Shown here one piece after another: positions 8,393 to 15,035 of a DNA stretch of 33,866 nucleotides. A program made the translations under genes and the position numbers. Source of the DNA: an uncultured Bacteriovoracaceae bacterium. GTDB lineage: Bacteria > Bdellovibrionota > Bacteriovoracia > Bacteriovoracales > Bacteriovoracaceae. Location of the stretch: the NCBI GenBank assembly GCA_913053615.1, contig CAJXHA010000006.1, positions 1-33,866 on the forward strand, in the 5' to 3' direction. The notes beneath the pieces were generated by a model. That model ran no database searches. It saw nothing but the letters and a program-made list of their open reading frames with translations, and was not told where the DNA came from. How positions within the stretch are numbered: position 1 is the first letter of the stretch; each line of letters starts with the position of its first letter.

Positions 8393-9896
8393 CTACGTGA
8401 TCTTTTATAATTTGATCAAAACGTTTATTTTTAGAATATTTTAACACATATATACTGGCATCTAAACTAAGTGAGAAATGTTCAAAAATTGAATCAAGTG
8501 TTCTTTCAAAATTAGGCAATTGACGATGATTTTTATAATTAGTGAATATTACACCAATTGTTCTCACACTAGTTTTAAAATCTTTTTGATGAATTGTATG
8601 ATCAATAATATTGACGAGATCCTTATAGCGAAACTCATCAAGAATTGCCTGAAAGCTAATTATATCGGGCATATTATTTAAGATTTGAGCAAGCTTTGAG
8701 ACACCATCTCTTTGATAAATATTTTTAAGATGCAAGGGTAATTGAGACTCAAGAAAATCACTTTTTTCTAATAAAATGGACTTATCATGAGTAGCTTCTT
8801 CAAAGATTTCATTAAATATATAATTGCGCAAATTTTCATTATAAGGATTAATTTCCAAGAGATTGCGGGTACGAATAAGTTTTATATTTAATGATTCACA
8901 ATTTTTAATTTCTTTTATCTTATCTAGTTCAAGTGGATAGAGAAGATTTTCTGCTAGGGGAGCTGTTCTTTTTAAATAAAGAGCAATCAATACCCCTATT
9001 ATCAATCCATAAATATGTGCACCATGGGCCACATTAGTCTTTGAGAACATATTGATAAATTCTAATAAGAAAAAGAAAATAAAGAACCAATACTTGACTG
9101 GGACGCTTATGGTTTTAGAAACAAGGTAAAAAACTAAAACCTTAAACTTAAAGCGAATAAAAAAGATATAAAATGCACCCATAATTCCAAAGACATTCGC
9201 CGATGCACCCATAAGCGGAATATTTGCTTCGATATTAATAAGTGTGTAAAGCCCAAGTCCGACAAAGCCACTGAGTAAATATAGGCCTATATAATGAACA
9301 GCTTTCATGCGAAACTCAACATAAATCCCAAACACAATAAGCATAAACATATTCCCAAGGATATGCGCCAAATTAGCATGTCTGAACATCGCTAAAAAAA
9401 TTGATTTTAAATTAATATTCTTATCAGTTAAAAGATCATATCTAGCTGCACGAGTTGCGGACAAATCTTGTAATTCCTCATAGAAAACCAAGAAATCTGT
9501 GTATGAGTCTAGGACTTTAAAATCATCCTGATAAATATCCTTATTTATTTCATCTCGCGTATCATCAATTAAGGCCACAGCATCTAATAAAGATGGATCC
9601 ATTAGGTATTTGGTATTTATATTTTCTAAATTTGAGTTTTTCTTATGCCCAACAGACAGGATAAGTTTTACGTTTTCACAGATATTTGTGCCATAATTTT
9701 GAGAATAACAATACTCAGTATAAAAGCGTGCTCGGGTATTTAAATAAGCATCATTTTCTTGAAAGGACTGGATAATAAGTCCATCATTTCGATAATTAGC
9801 ATGAAAGATATAGGTATAAATATTAAGAACTACCAAGATAATAGTTATGATTGGTAAGCGTGGAAACTTTAAAAGTAATCCAAGTGGTAAGAGCAT
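8379..9896 (-). CDS. Rhomboid-family intramembrane serine protease with C-terminal helical extension
   Basis: A 505-residue membrane protein. Helix 1 is near residues 15-31, followed by a periplasmic insert of about 130 residues and then the rhomboid core. The HxxxN motif is in AHILGN (H178, N182), the catalytic Ser in MGASANVFG (S232) and the catalytic His in AHGAHIYGLIIG (H294). The usual GxSG is GASA here, a substitution tolerated in some rhomboids. Residues 310-505 are a soluble, probably helical tail of unknown role. Rhomboids cleave substrate helices within the membrane; the target cannot be predicted. It is followed by an overlapping RDD gene. The next rightward gene belongs to the prophage. 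Confidence 0.88.
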   Translation of the reverse strand: MLLPLGLLLKFPRLPIITIILVVLNIYTYIFHANYRNDGLIIQSFQENDAYLNTRARFYTEYCYSQNYGTNICENVKLILSVGHKKNSNLENINTKYLMDPSLLDAVALIDDTRDEINKDIYQDDFKVLDSYTDFLVFYEELQDLSATRAARYDLLTDKNINLKSIFLAMFRHANLAHILGNMFMLIVFGIYVEFRMKAVHYIGLYLLSGFVGLGLYTLINIEANIPLMGASANVFGIMGAFYIFFIRFKFKVLVFYLVSKTISVPVKYWFFIFFFLLEFINMFSKTNVAHGAHIYGLIIGVLIALYLKRTAPLAENLLYPLELDKIKEIKNCESLNIKLIRTRNLLEINPYNENLRNYIFNEIFEEATHDKSILLEKSDFLESQLPLHLKNIYQRDGVSKLAQILNNMPDIISFQAILDEFRYKDLVNIIDHTIHQKDFKTSVRTIGVIFTNYKNHRQLPNFERTLDSIFEHFSLSLDASIYVLKYSKNKRFDQIIKDHVDAGV

Positions 9897-9975
9897 TAAA
9901 ATCCTTTTTTATATAATAACACTAAAATAGGAATAATGAGCTAAGTTGTTATTATTCGGTGTGTTGAAACCCCAA

Positions 9976-10005
9976 AATGCACGATAATGTTTCTTAATGA
10001 TTTAT
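9976..10005 (+). other. Left attachment site (attL) at a dif-like sequence
   Basis: The left arm AATGCACGATAA (9976-9987) and centre TGTTTC (9988-9993) are identical to the other two copies in the window. The right half (TTAATGATTTAT) is not the inverse of the left arm and is probably contributed by element 1. It marks the left junction of the prophage array with the chromosome. The bases between the rhomboid start and this site (9897-9975) show no gene, only A/T-rich DNA that should hold the rhomboid promoter. Confidence 0.8.
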
Positions 10006-10093
10006 TCGATAATGCATAATATAGGACGCCATTTCGGCGATTGCCAATTTATCTTTGCTGTCAAACTTGTAAACGATTGAGGGAAAATTGAGC

Positions 10094-10206
10094 AAAAAAA
10101 AAGGGCTAGATACGGTAAGTGTCTAGCCCTTTGACAAAAATTCCACTGGAAAGACCAGAGAATCTTAGAATCACGAACTTTGAATCTCGCATTTTTCCAG
10201 TGGAAT
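10094..10206 (-). ncRNA. Candidate leftward small RNA upstream of the initiator gene
   Basis: Read leftward there are two hairpins. The first has a perfect 13-bp stem (ATTCCACTGGAAA at 10140-10152 against its inverse at 10194-10206) around a 41-base loop. The second has a perfect 11-bp stem (AAAGGGCTAGA at 10100-10110, TCTAGCCCTTT at 10122-10132) that ends, in the leftward direction, in nine T. A structured loop followed by an intrinsic terminator just upstream of a rep gene is the layout of an antisense copy-number or immunity RNA. The promoter is not clear; TTGGAC and TAAAAA 17 bases apart, read leftward from near 10250, are a weak candidate. Alternatively the second hairpin is only a terminator and the first a pair of operators. 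Confidence 0.4.
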
Positions 10207-10280
10207 ATCAAGTCATTTTGCTTATTTTTTATGGTTTTTCCATGGAAAGTCCAACGGCTTTTCTAGGGTTTTCCAGAAAA
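10141..10280 (+). promoter_or_regulatory. Cluster of four related palindromes (possible operators)
   Basis: TTCCACTGGAA (10141-10151), TTCCAGTGGAA (10195-10205), TTTCCATGGAAA (10237-10248) and TTTTCCAGAAAA (10269-10280) share a TTCCA/TGGAA theme and lie within 140 bp directly upstream of the initiator gene. Repeated short dyads of one consensus are typical repressor operators. No repressor gene is obvious in element 1 apart from the small ribbon-helix-helix candidate at 12478-12648. Confidence 0.4.
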
Positions 10281-10293
10281 TCAAGGGGGATGA

Positions 10294-11130
10294 GTGAGTG
10301 ACGCAGGTTTTCAGAATGATGTTAGAAATCAATCTCTAGGTTCATGGACAGCATTTCCAAACGACTTAATTAAATTATTGCAGTACAAAAAAATCACGCA
10401 TATTGAATTTTGCACTTTGCATTACATTTTTTGCACGTTGTATCGAAAGAATAAATACTCCGGAAATTTCTCACTTCGCCACTTGGAAGAAAAGGTAAGT
10501 GTAAATCGAAAGACTGTTATTAAATCAATTCGTAAGTTTGAGTCCCTAGGATTCATTTTCCGACACTTTGACCATAGTTTCTATGGCGAAACATACACTT
10601 TAAGCCTAAAGCATCTAGGGCTAATTTTGGACGAATTAGAGGGTGGTGTATCCAGTACACCACTTTCGGAACGAAATACACCACTTTCGGAACGAAATAC
10701 ACCACTTTCGGAATCAAATACACCACTTTCGGAACGAAATACACCAAACAATAGATTTATATATAATAATATATATTCTCTCTATAATAAGAAATTATTG
10801 GCAGGGTGCGAAAGTTTGGAAGTTGAATTCCAACGTCTAATCGACGTCGGGTTCTCTGTCGAGAACTTAATGTCATTTTTAGAGCTTCACTCTAAAAATG
10901 GTTACTTTGACTTTGAATCAATTCAGAGTTTTTACGCAGTCGTTACCAAGTACGGAAAAAAGAATCTCGAACAAATTGAAAAGGCTATGACGGCGAAACG
11001 ACTTCGCCGTATAGATGAAAATAAGAAAGTCCAAGCCCATATCGAAAATATCAGAAATGGCAAAGTCAAATCAAATACAAAGATCATTAAACGTAGTGAC
11101 GGAAAACCGTCATTCAAACTTAACACATAA
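10294..11130 (+). CDS. Replication initiator, phage O-like, element 1
   Basis: A 278-residue protein. Residues 15-110 form a predicted winged helix-turn-helix domain (FPNDLIKLLQ at the start, then FSLRHLEEKVSVNRKTVIKS and LGFIF), like the N-terminal DNA-binding domain of phage replication protein O. Residues 121-151 are a repeated heptapeptide NTPLSER, encoded by 21-bp iterons. The C-terminal part (from about residue 180) contains IQSFYAVVTKYGKKNLEQIE, which aligns with the element 2 initiator. The GTG start at 10294 lies 4 bases after AAGGGGG; the ATG at 10290 runs into a stop after three codons. It probably recognises its internal iterons and loads host helicase, an inference from the lambda O arrangement. 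Confidence 0.75.
   Translation: MSDAGFQNDVRNQSLGSWTAFPNDLIKLLQYKKITHIEFCTLHYIFCTLYRKNKYSGNFSLRHLEEKVSVNRKTVIKSIRKFESLGFIFRHFDHSFYGETYTLSLKHLGLILDELEGGVSSTPLSERNTPLSERNTPLSESNTPLSERNTPNNRFIYNNIYSLYNKKLLAGCESLEVEFQRLIDVGFSVENLMSFLELHSKNGYFDFESIQSFYAVVTKYGKKNLEQIEKAMTAKRLRRIDENKKVQAHIENIRNGKVKSNTKIIKRSDGKPSFKLNT
10656..10746 (+). repeat. In-gene iterons: four 21-bp tandem repeats plus a partial fifth
   Basis: Units begin at 10656, 10677, 10698 and 10719, each starting TACACCACTTTCGG; the third differs by two adjacent bases, and a 7-base partial unit follows at 10740. The 21-bp period keeps the reading frame, so the protein carries a heptapeptide repeat. A GGTGTA/TACACC inverted repeat overlaps the first unit. 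Tandem iterons next to an A/T-rich tract are the hallmark of an iteron-type origin; in phage lambda they also lie inside the O gene. Confidence 0.85.
10747..10800 (+). other. A/T-rich tract beside the iterons, probable origin unwinding region
   Basis: About 54 bases immediately after the last iteron are nearly all A/T, including ATATATAATAATATATAT-like runs, while still coding (encoded residues FIYNNIYSLYNKK). Position and composition match the DNA unwinding element that flanks iterons in theta-type origins. Confidence 0.6.
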
Positions 11131-11143
11131 AAAGGGAGATTTT

Positions 11144-11473
11144 ATGAGCTTAGAATCACGAAAGAAAAGCCTTAATTCACAACTTGCACGACAAAAACTA
11201 AAGCAAGAACAAGCATTAAGGTCAATTGAGAGAATCGAAAGTCAATTAAGAGAGATTCAATTAATTGAAGAAAACAGAGAACTGGAAAGTTTGTCAGACA
11301 TGACTAGAAAAAAGGTAACGAAAAAGAAATTCCAAAAACCTGAAATAGTTGAGGAAGTTCAGAGTGAAAAAGAAGAATCGGAAAAGGGCGGCTTAGAAAA
11401 AAAAGAGTCGAGAAGTGGGGTTATATCTAAAGTCGGAAGTTATCTTTTTGAAGAAAGCGAGGATGAATTATGA
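11144..11473 (+). CDS. Small charged coiled-coil protein, element 1
   Basis: A 109-residue protein. The ATG at 11144 is chosen because AAAGGGAG lies just upstream; the frame is open further back but overlaps the initiator gene. Residues 1-50 are a strong heptad-rich helix (RKKSLNSQLARQKLKQEQ), and the rest is Lys/Glu-rich and probably disordered. It has a positional and compositional counterpart at 19966-20232 in element 2. It lies between the initiator and metalloprotease genes, with an ATGA overlap to the latter. A replication accessory or scaffold role is possible but unsupported. Confidence 0.7.
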   Translation: MSLESRKKSLNSQLARQKLKQEQALRSIERIESQLREIQLIEENRELESLSDMTRKKVTKKKFQKPEIVEEVQSEKEESEKGGLEKKESRSGVISKVGSYLFEESEDEL

Positions 11474-12018
11474 TTTTCAAATTTGAAAATAAAATAGAAA
11501 AAGCGAAGTTTAATTATGTAATGGCAATCATGCATATTAATGAATTAGTGAGGTCAAAAGAATTTTGGAAAAATATTCCAAACGATAAAAAATTTACTTA
11601 CACACTTCACTCAACTGATAGATTAAAAAATCTAATGTCTAGCTATATGAGAAATGCAGAGATTGAGATTACTTTTTATAGATCAAGTTGGTTTTTTAGG
11701 GGCGTTGTTTCAAATGTAAAAAATAATAAACCAAATACAATTAATATTAATACTAGGCATAGAAATTTTACTCGCACAAGTGGTGAGTCTATAATTATGG
11801 ACATAGCAGATAAGATAAATACTATTTGTCATGAATGTGTTCACATCGCAGATAATTTAAATGGAAATATGAGTTTTGGTCATGGTGATAATAATCCGGT
11901 AGGGAAAGAAGACTCCTTTCCATACTGGTTTGGAAATTATGCCAGAGATTATTTTATTTATTATTACAACGATAGTGTTCAAGAAGAAATGCTTAAAAGG
12001 ATAAATTATGTTCAATAA
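11470..12018 (+). CDS. HExxH zinc metalloprotease-like protein, element 1
   Basis: A 182-residue protein with HECVH (H121, E122, H125), followed by FGHGDN with a possible third ligand at H138. There is no signal peptide. The element 2 homologue (20236-20760) has the tidier HEQCHNLGFEHD; the two also share a preceding PNT-I-I strand and an upstream aromatic/Arg stretch (RSSWFFRG here, KRPWYKRF there). The zinc motif is thus conserved across two diverged phages, which supports a real peptidase-type fold. Role unknown: capsid or lysis protein processing, or cleavage of a host or cell-wall peptide. It overlaps both neighbouring genes, so it belongs to the early operon. Confidence 0.7.
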   Translation: MIFKFENKIEKAKFNYVMAIMHINELVRSKEFWKNIPNDKKFTYTLHSTDRLKNLMSSYMRNAEIEITFYRSSWFFRGVVSNVKNNKPNTININTRHRNFTRTSGESIIMDIADKINTICHECVHIADNLNGNMSFGHGDNNPVGKEDSFPYWFGNYARDYFIYYYNDSVQEEMLKRINYVQ

Positions 12019-12481
12019 TAATGAGGAAAAGACTTCAAATAAACACTTGAGAGATATCGAAAAAGATTTACTAAAAGAAACTGCTCAAACCATTAACGAG
12101 CAAAATGCAAACAACAATAATCAAGGTGGTAATAGTGAGAATATTAACTCGGATACGAAAATCAATTATTCGGTTCAAATACCTAAAATTTTCCCAAGAA
12201 CTATCTTGGGTCTTAGCAATTATGCTATCTACGAAAAGCGGATACAGCTATTACCTAAAGACAATCAGGACAAAGCTAGAGAAGTTATAAAACCAACTGA
12301 TAAGCAAATTGACTTGCTTGGTGAGTTGTTAACTTTTTTTAGTGATAGATACGGCGTGAGCGTTGTTGAATCGCCTTGGTTTGGCCCATGTTTATTGGCC
12401 GGAGAAATTGCAAAGATTGAGTTTGTAAAGTTTCAAGCTTTTAAGCACATCGAGGAAATTTCAAAGGATGGTGACAAATGA
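12008..12481 (+). CDS. Helical phage protein with Asn-rich N-terminal region, element 1
   Basis: A 157-residue protein. Residues 1-55 are charged and Asn-rich (NNNNQGGNSENINSD), probably disordered; residues 60-157 are predicted helical. No family was recognised. Its position, between the metalloprotease and ATPase genes, matches the 172-residue protein at 20760-21278 in element 2. The two share only a vague helical C-terminal pattern, so homology is uncertain. It overlaps both neighbours by a few bases. Confidence 0.65.
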   Translation: MFNNNEEKTSNKHLRDIEKDLLKETAQTINEQNANNNNQGGNSENINSDTKINYSVQIPKIFPRTILGLSNYAIYEKRIQLLPKDNQDKAREVIKPTDKQIDLLGELLTFFSDRYGVSVVESPWFGPCLLAGEIAKIEFVKFQAFKHIEEISKDGDK

Positions 12482-12648
12482 AAGTTTTAAAAACACAACT
12501 AAAAAGAATTTTTGTTAAAAAGATTGTTAATGCTTCGAGAGTTGAAGTTTCGACTGAGCTAAAAAAATTGAGAGAAGCAAAAGGAATAACAGTTACTACA
12601 AAAAATGAACTTTTAGAAATTGCAATCAGACAAATAAAGGGGGCGTAA
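12478..12648 (+). CDS. Small ribbon-helix-helix-like protein, element 1 only
   Basis: A 56-residue basic protein starting MKVLKTQLKRIF. The part RVEVSTELKKLREAKGI followed by TTKNELLEIAIRQI fits a ribbon-helix-helix pattern: a short strand, helix, turn and second helix. Its ATG overlaps the previous stop (ATGA) and its stop overlaps the ATPase ATG (TAATG), so it is a tightly coupled gene. Element 2 has no counterpart; there the preceding gene overlaps the ATPase directly. It could be the element's DNA-binding regulator, for instance acting on the palindromes at 10141-10280, which is speculative. Confidence 0.6.
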   Translation: MKVLKTQLKRIFVKKIVNASRVEVSTELKKLREAKGITVTTKNELLEIAIRQIKGA

Positions 12649-13313
12649 TGGCGGTTCATACAGTCTATGGAATGACTCAATCAGGTAAGTCTTACTTTGT
12701 AAAAAAACAAATGATGCCTAATCAAGAGAGAACAATCGTGTACGACGTTGCACGTTGTTTTGATGGTGGTGATTATATTACTTTGAAAAATCAAAATGAT
12801 GTTTTGAAGGTTTTTAGAAAATACTCTAAGAAAAAAAGATATAAAATTATTCTTAGACCAGATAGAAACGACGATTATGTTTTTACTTGTGATCTTTTAA
12901 TTTCTTTGGCGTGTGCTTTAGGAAGGGCTTGCAGTCCAGAATATAACGCAGATAAAAGAGTATGGTTAGTTATAGATGAAGCTGATCAAGTTTGTTCTAG
13001 TCATTATCAGTCAAAACAATTAAAGCATCTAGTAAATAAGGGACGTCATGATAATGTTGATTCAATTTTTATTGCAAGAATTCCCCAAAGGCTTCATACG
13101 GATATCAGGGCTAATACTAGTCGAATAGTTTCATTCAAAATATCTAATTCTACAATTAAGGATTTTGTAGATAATTTTGGTAGAGATTACGCAAAATCAA
13201 TTCAAGAACTCGGAAAGTATGAACGCTTAGAGTGGGACGATACGGGAACTATTACAGTCTATAGTTCTGACAATAGAATTTTAAAAACGGGGAGTAAGCG
13301 TGATAAAAATTAA
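12648..13313 (+). CDS. P-loop packaging-type ATPase, element 1
   Basis: A 221-residue ATPase of the FtsK/HerA class, in the size range of genome-packaging ATPases of PM2/PRD1-like phages. Walker A is GMTQSGKS (residues 8-15) and Walker B is VWLVIDEAD (about 105-113). A conserved NKGRHDNVDSIFIARIPQRL follows, where GRH is a likely arginine-finger or sensor region, then DIRANTS. It lacks the transmembrane segment and periplasmic tail of filamentous-phage Zot/pI proteins. The homologue at 21275-21943 shares all these motifs. It probably pumps the genome into preformed capsids across the internal membrane vertex. Overlaps on both sides place it in the early operon. Confidence 0.85.
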   Translation: MAVHTVYGMTQSGKSYFVKKQMMPNQERTIVYDVARCFDGGDYITLKNQNDVLKVFRKYSKKKRYKIILRPDRNDDYVFTCDLLISLACALGRACSPEYNADKRVWLVIDEADQVCSSHYQSKQLKHLVNKGRHDNVDSIFIARIPQRLHTDIRANTSRIVSFKISNSTIKDFVDNFGRDYAKSIQELGKYERLEWDDTGTITVYSSDNRILKTGSKRDKN

Positions 13314-13512
13314 AGGTTTTAAAAATTATATGTTTTGCCCAAAAAAAATTAAAGTTTTTTCCATTAGGGAAAATAAATTGCATGAAATAAAACCAATAAG
13401 AAATCGTGGCGGAGTTGTTAAATATGCACTTTATAAAAATGGAATTAAAAACATAATTTCGCTTTTTGATGTTCTTAAAATTATTCTTGAGACAAAGGAA
13501 AGTATTAAATAG
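13300..13512 (+). CDS. Small KNG-motif protein, element 1
   Basis: A 70-residue basic protein with a GTG start inside the end of the ATPase gene. YALYKNGIKNIISLFDVLK aligns with TLYKNGVPFNVSLFDLLK in its element 2 counterpart (21940-22146). The pattern of short strands followed by a helix is vaguely like NUMOD4-type or AP2-type DNA-binding modules of phage proteins, but no firm family was recognised. It is the last gene before a strong terminator, so it closes the early operon. The same position in both elements argues that it is real. Confidence 0.7.
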   Translation: MIKIKGFKNYMFCPKKIKVFSIRENKLHEIKPIRNRGGVVKYALYKNGIKNIISLFDVLKIILETKESIK

Positions 13513-13538
13513 TTACAAAATTGAGATTTACAAAGCAT

Positions 13539-13567
13539 AAGCCCTTAGAATTAAGGGCTTTTTTTTT
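13539..13567 (+). terminator. Rho-independent terminator closing the element 1 early operon
   Basis: The 9-bp stem AAGCCCTTA/TAAGGGCTT with a 4-base loop is followed by a run of T. It sits in the same place as the terminator at 22178-22205 in element 2. The 13568-13729 stretch after it carries no convincing gene and must hold the late-gene promoter. Confidence 0.92.
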
Positions 13568-13729
13568 GTGTTTTGCGTACAAATTTGCACCAACTTTGAA
13601 ATATAAAAAAGTCTCTTTGAAAAATAAACTTTTAGTGTGTGTTGTATTTCTCACTAGGGTTCAATTCTCTGTCTTAGCCGGTCTTAAAAAGCCGGCGTCC
13701 TTTTGAGAGCAAAAAAAAAGGTAAAAATT

Positions 13730-13834
13730 ATGAAAGGTTTATTTTCAAAAAGAAATCTAATTCAAACTGCGATGACTATTGGGGTTATCATTTTGATTAG
13801 AAAGAGTCCATTAGCAAAGTATATTCAAGTTTAA
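13730..13834 (+). CDS. Tiny single-helix membrane protein, element 1
   Basis: A 34-residue protein starting MKGLFSKRNLIQTAMTIG, with one membrane segment (about residues 11-23) followed by RKSPLAKYIQV. The element 2 counterpart at 22314-22424 has the same plan, ending RTPVLKDYIVPMQK, which supports a real gene. It directly precedes the capsid gene; tiny membrane proteins next to the capsid gene are virion membrane components in PM2-type phages, so that role is inferred. AAAAAAAAAGG upstream serves as a weak ribosome binding site. Confidence 0.7.
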   Translation: MKGLFSKRNLIQTAMTIGVIILIRKSPLAKYIQV

Positions 13835-13847
13835 TAAGGGGGATAAT

Positions 13848-14936
13848 GTGGAAAATCAAAAACAGCCAGCAAATATTGTCCTCTCTCAAAGATCAAGAAA
13901 GTTACCGTCTAAAAAATATTCGGCGGGTGATACTTTAGAGTTTGATATTCCTTCGGGAGAAGTTATTAAAGAAATCGTTGTTTCTATGCATGGAAAAGTT
14001 ACTCCAAGTTATTCGGCGGGTAATTTCGTATTTCATAAGTACGGTGTTATGGATGCGTTAGTAAGAGCGTTGAATGTGAATGACGGTTCTAAAGTTTTAA
14101 AAGGCTTTCAAGGCGTTGACGTTTTAAGAAGACAAGCACGTTATTTAAGTGGTTCTGCGTGTCCTACATTTTATAAAAAGAATAGCTCAACTTTAGGTAC
14201 AAGCCCAAGTGTTGGTTTTGTAGATGAAGCTGGTGCGTTCGGTGCGAATTCAGGTAATGATATTGCATTTAGTGAAACTGTAAGTATCCCTTTTGAAAAT
14301 AAGTTATCTAACCAATGGTCTAGAACGCTTTTAAATACTAAGGGTAAAAATAATGTAAAAGTTGAAATGGTTCTTAATGAATTATCAAAATTAGTTGATG
14401 CTAGTGATGGTACGACTGTAGTTACTGGTGTGACTTCTGATATTACGATTGAAGTTCAATTAATTACTATTCCAGCTAAAAGAGAAATGCCAGTATTTGA
14501 AAACTGGAGACAAAGTCACCAAACTTTTAATATTTTTGGTCAGCAATCTGAACAACCTTATAAACTTACTAAAGGTGCAAGGGTACAAGGTTTTTGGATA
14601 ACTGCTTATATGGGTTCGGCAAATAGAAGACTTTCTCTTGACGAAGCTAAAGAGCTAGTAATTGAAGTGCGTTTAAATGGTACTGAATTAGTTAAAAAGT
14701 TTTCTCTTTATAATTTAATGATGGAAAATTTATCGAAGTCTCAAATTTCGGAAGTTCAAGACGGTTCGGCGTATTGTAATTTTCTTGATAACTCGATGTT
14801 TGAAACAGCTTTAAATACTTCAAATCAAGCGGGTGTGCTTGAGTATGATGCAATCATCACGACACCTTCTTCATGGAGTTATAGTAGTCCAGTTCAATTA
14901 ACTTTTGAACAGGATGATATCGAACTTAAAAATTAA
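13848..14936 (+). CDS. Major capsid protein, probable double jelly-roll, element 1
   Basis: A 362-residue beta-rich protein with a GTG start 5 bases after AAGGGGG. The N-terminal part follows the double jelly-roll capsid pattern: a GEVIKEIVVSMHGKV strand pair, a Ser/Ala-rich turn, then HKYGVMDALVRALNVNDGS and a KGFQGVDVLRR stretch. FYKKNSSTLG and SIPFENKLSNQWSRT match FKKNSSTLG and IPFDGKLSTEYART in the element 2 protein. It is encoded alone between an operon terminator and another strong terminator, as expected for a very abundant protein. No HK97-type capsid features or prohead protease are seen. The family call rests on pattern recognition; a structure model would settle it. Confidence 0.8.
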   Translation: MENQKQPANIVLSQRSRKLPSKKYSAGDTLEFDIPSGEVIKEIVVSMHGKVTPSYSAGNFVFHKYGVMDALVRALNVNDGSKVLKGFQGVDVLRRQARYLSGSACPTFYKKNSSTLGTSPSVGFVDEAGAFGANSGNDIAFSETVSIPFENKLSNQWSRTLLNTKGKNNVKVEMVLNELSKLVDASDGTTVVTGVTSDITIEVQLITIPAKREMPVFENWRQSHQTFNIFGQQSEQPYKLTKGARVQGFWITAYMGSANRRLSLDEAKELVIEVRLNGTELVKKFSLYNLMMENLSKSQISEVQDGSAYCNFLDNSMFETALNTSNQAGVLEYDAIITTPSSWSYSSPVQLTFEQDDIELKN

Positions 14937-14978
14937 TAACCTCGTTTCATGGTGACATGAACTTAATTGAGTGTTGAG

Positions 14979-15019
14979 GGCTTGTGAGAGTTAATATTAA
15001 CAATCACAGGCCTTTTTTT
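14979..15019 (+). terminator. Terminator after the element 1 capsid gene
   Basis: The stem GGCTTGTGA/TCACAGGCC (one G-U pair) has an inner TTAATATTAA palindrome in the loop and seven T after it. Partial read-through would set capsid expression above the downstream minor proteins. Confidence 0.85.
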
Positions 15020-15035
15020 ATTGGAGTTAAACTTA

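Noticed and set aside
10001-10025. Another recombination site just right of attL (repeated ATAATGCATAAT-like bases)
   Set aside because: It contains short dif-like words but no pair of arms around a 6-base centre.
10119-10301. Open frame of 60 codons upstream of the element 1 initiator
   Set aside because: It overlaps the hairpins and palindromes, has no good start signal and ends 8 bases into the initiator gene; the inverted repeats explain this stretch better.
10656-10746. CRISPR-like array
   Set aside because: The 21-bp units are directly tandem with no spacers and stay in frame within a gene.
10294-11130. Integrated iteron plasmid interpretation
   Set aside because: The initiator alone would fit a plasmid, but the packaging ATPase, capsid candidate, virion membrane proteins and lysis genes in the same order twice point to phage.
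12648-13313. Filamentous phage (Zot) interpretation of the elements
   Set aside because: dif integration and a P-loop ATPase fit, but the ATPase lacks the membrane tail, there are no small major coat, pIII or pIV genes, and there is a large beta-rich capsid gene plus a transglycosylase.
13630-13690. tRNA-like T-arm (TAGGG, TTCAATT, CTCTG) between early and late operons of element 1
   Set aside because: The T-loop and 5-bp stem are convincing by eye, but no matching 5' acceptor strand, anticodon arm or D-arm lies at the right distance upstream. Probably chance or part of a leader structure.
13521-13706. Open frame of 61 codons after the element 1 early terminator
   Set aside because: It runs through the terminator hairpin, has no ribosome binding site, and element 2 has no counterpart.
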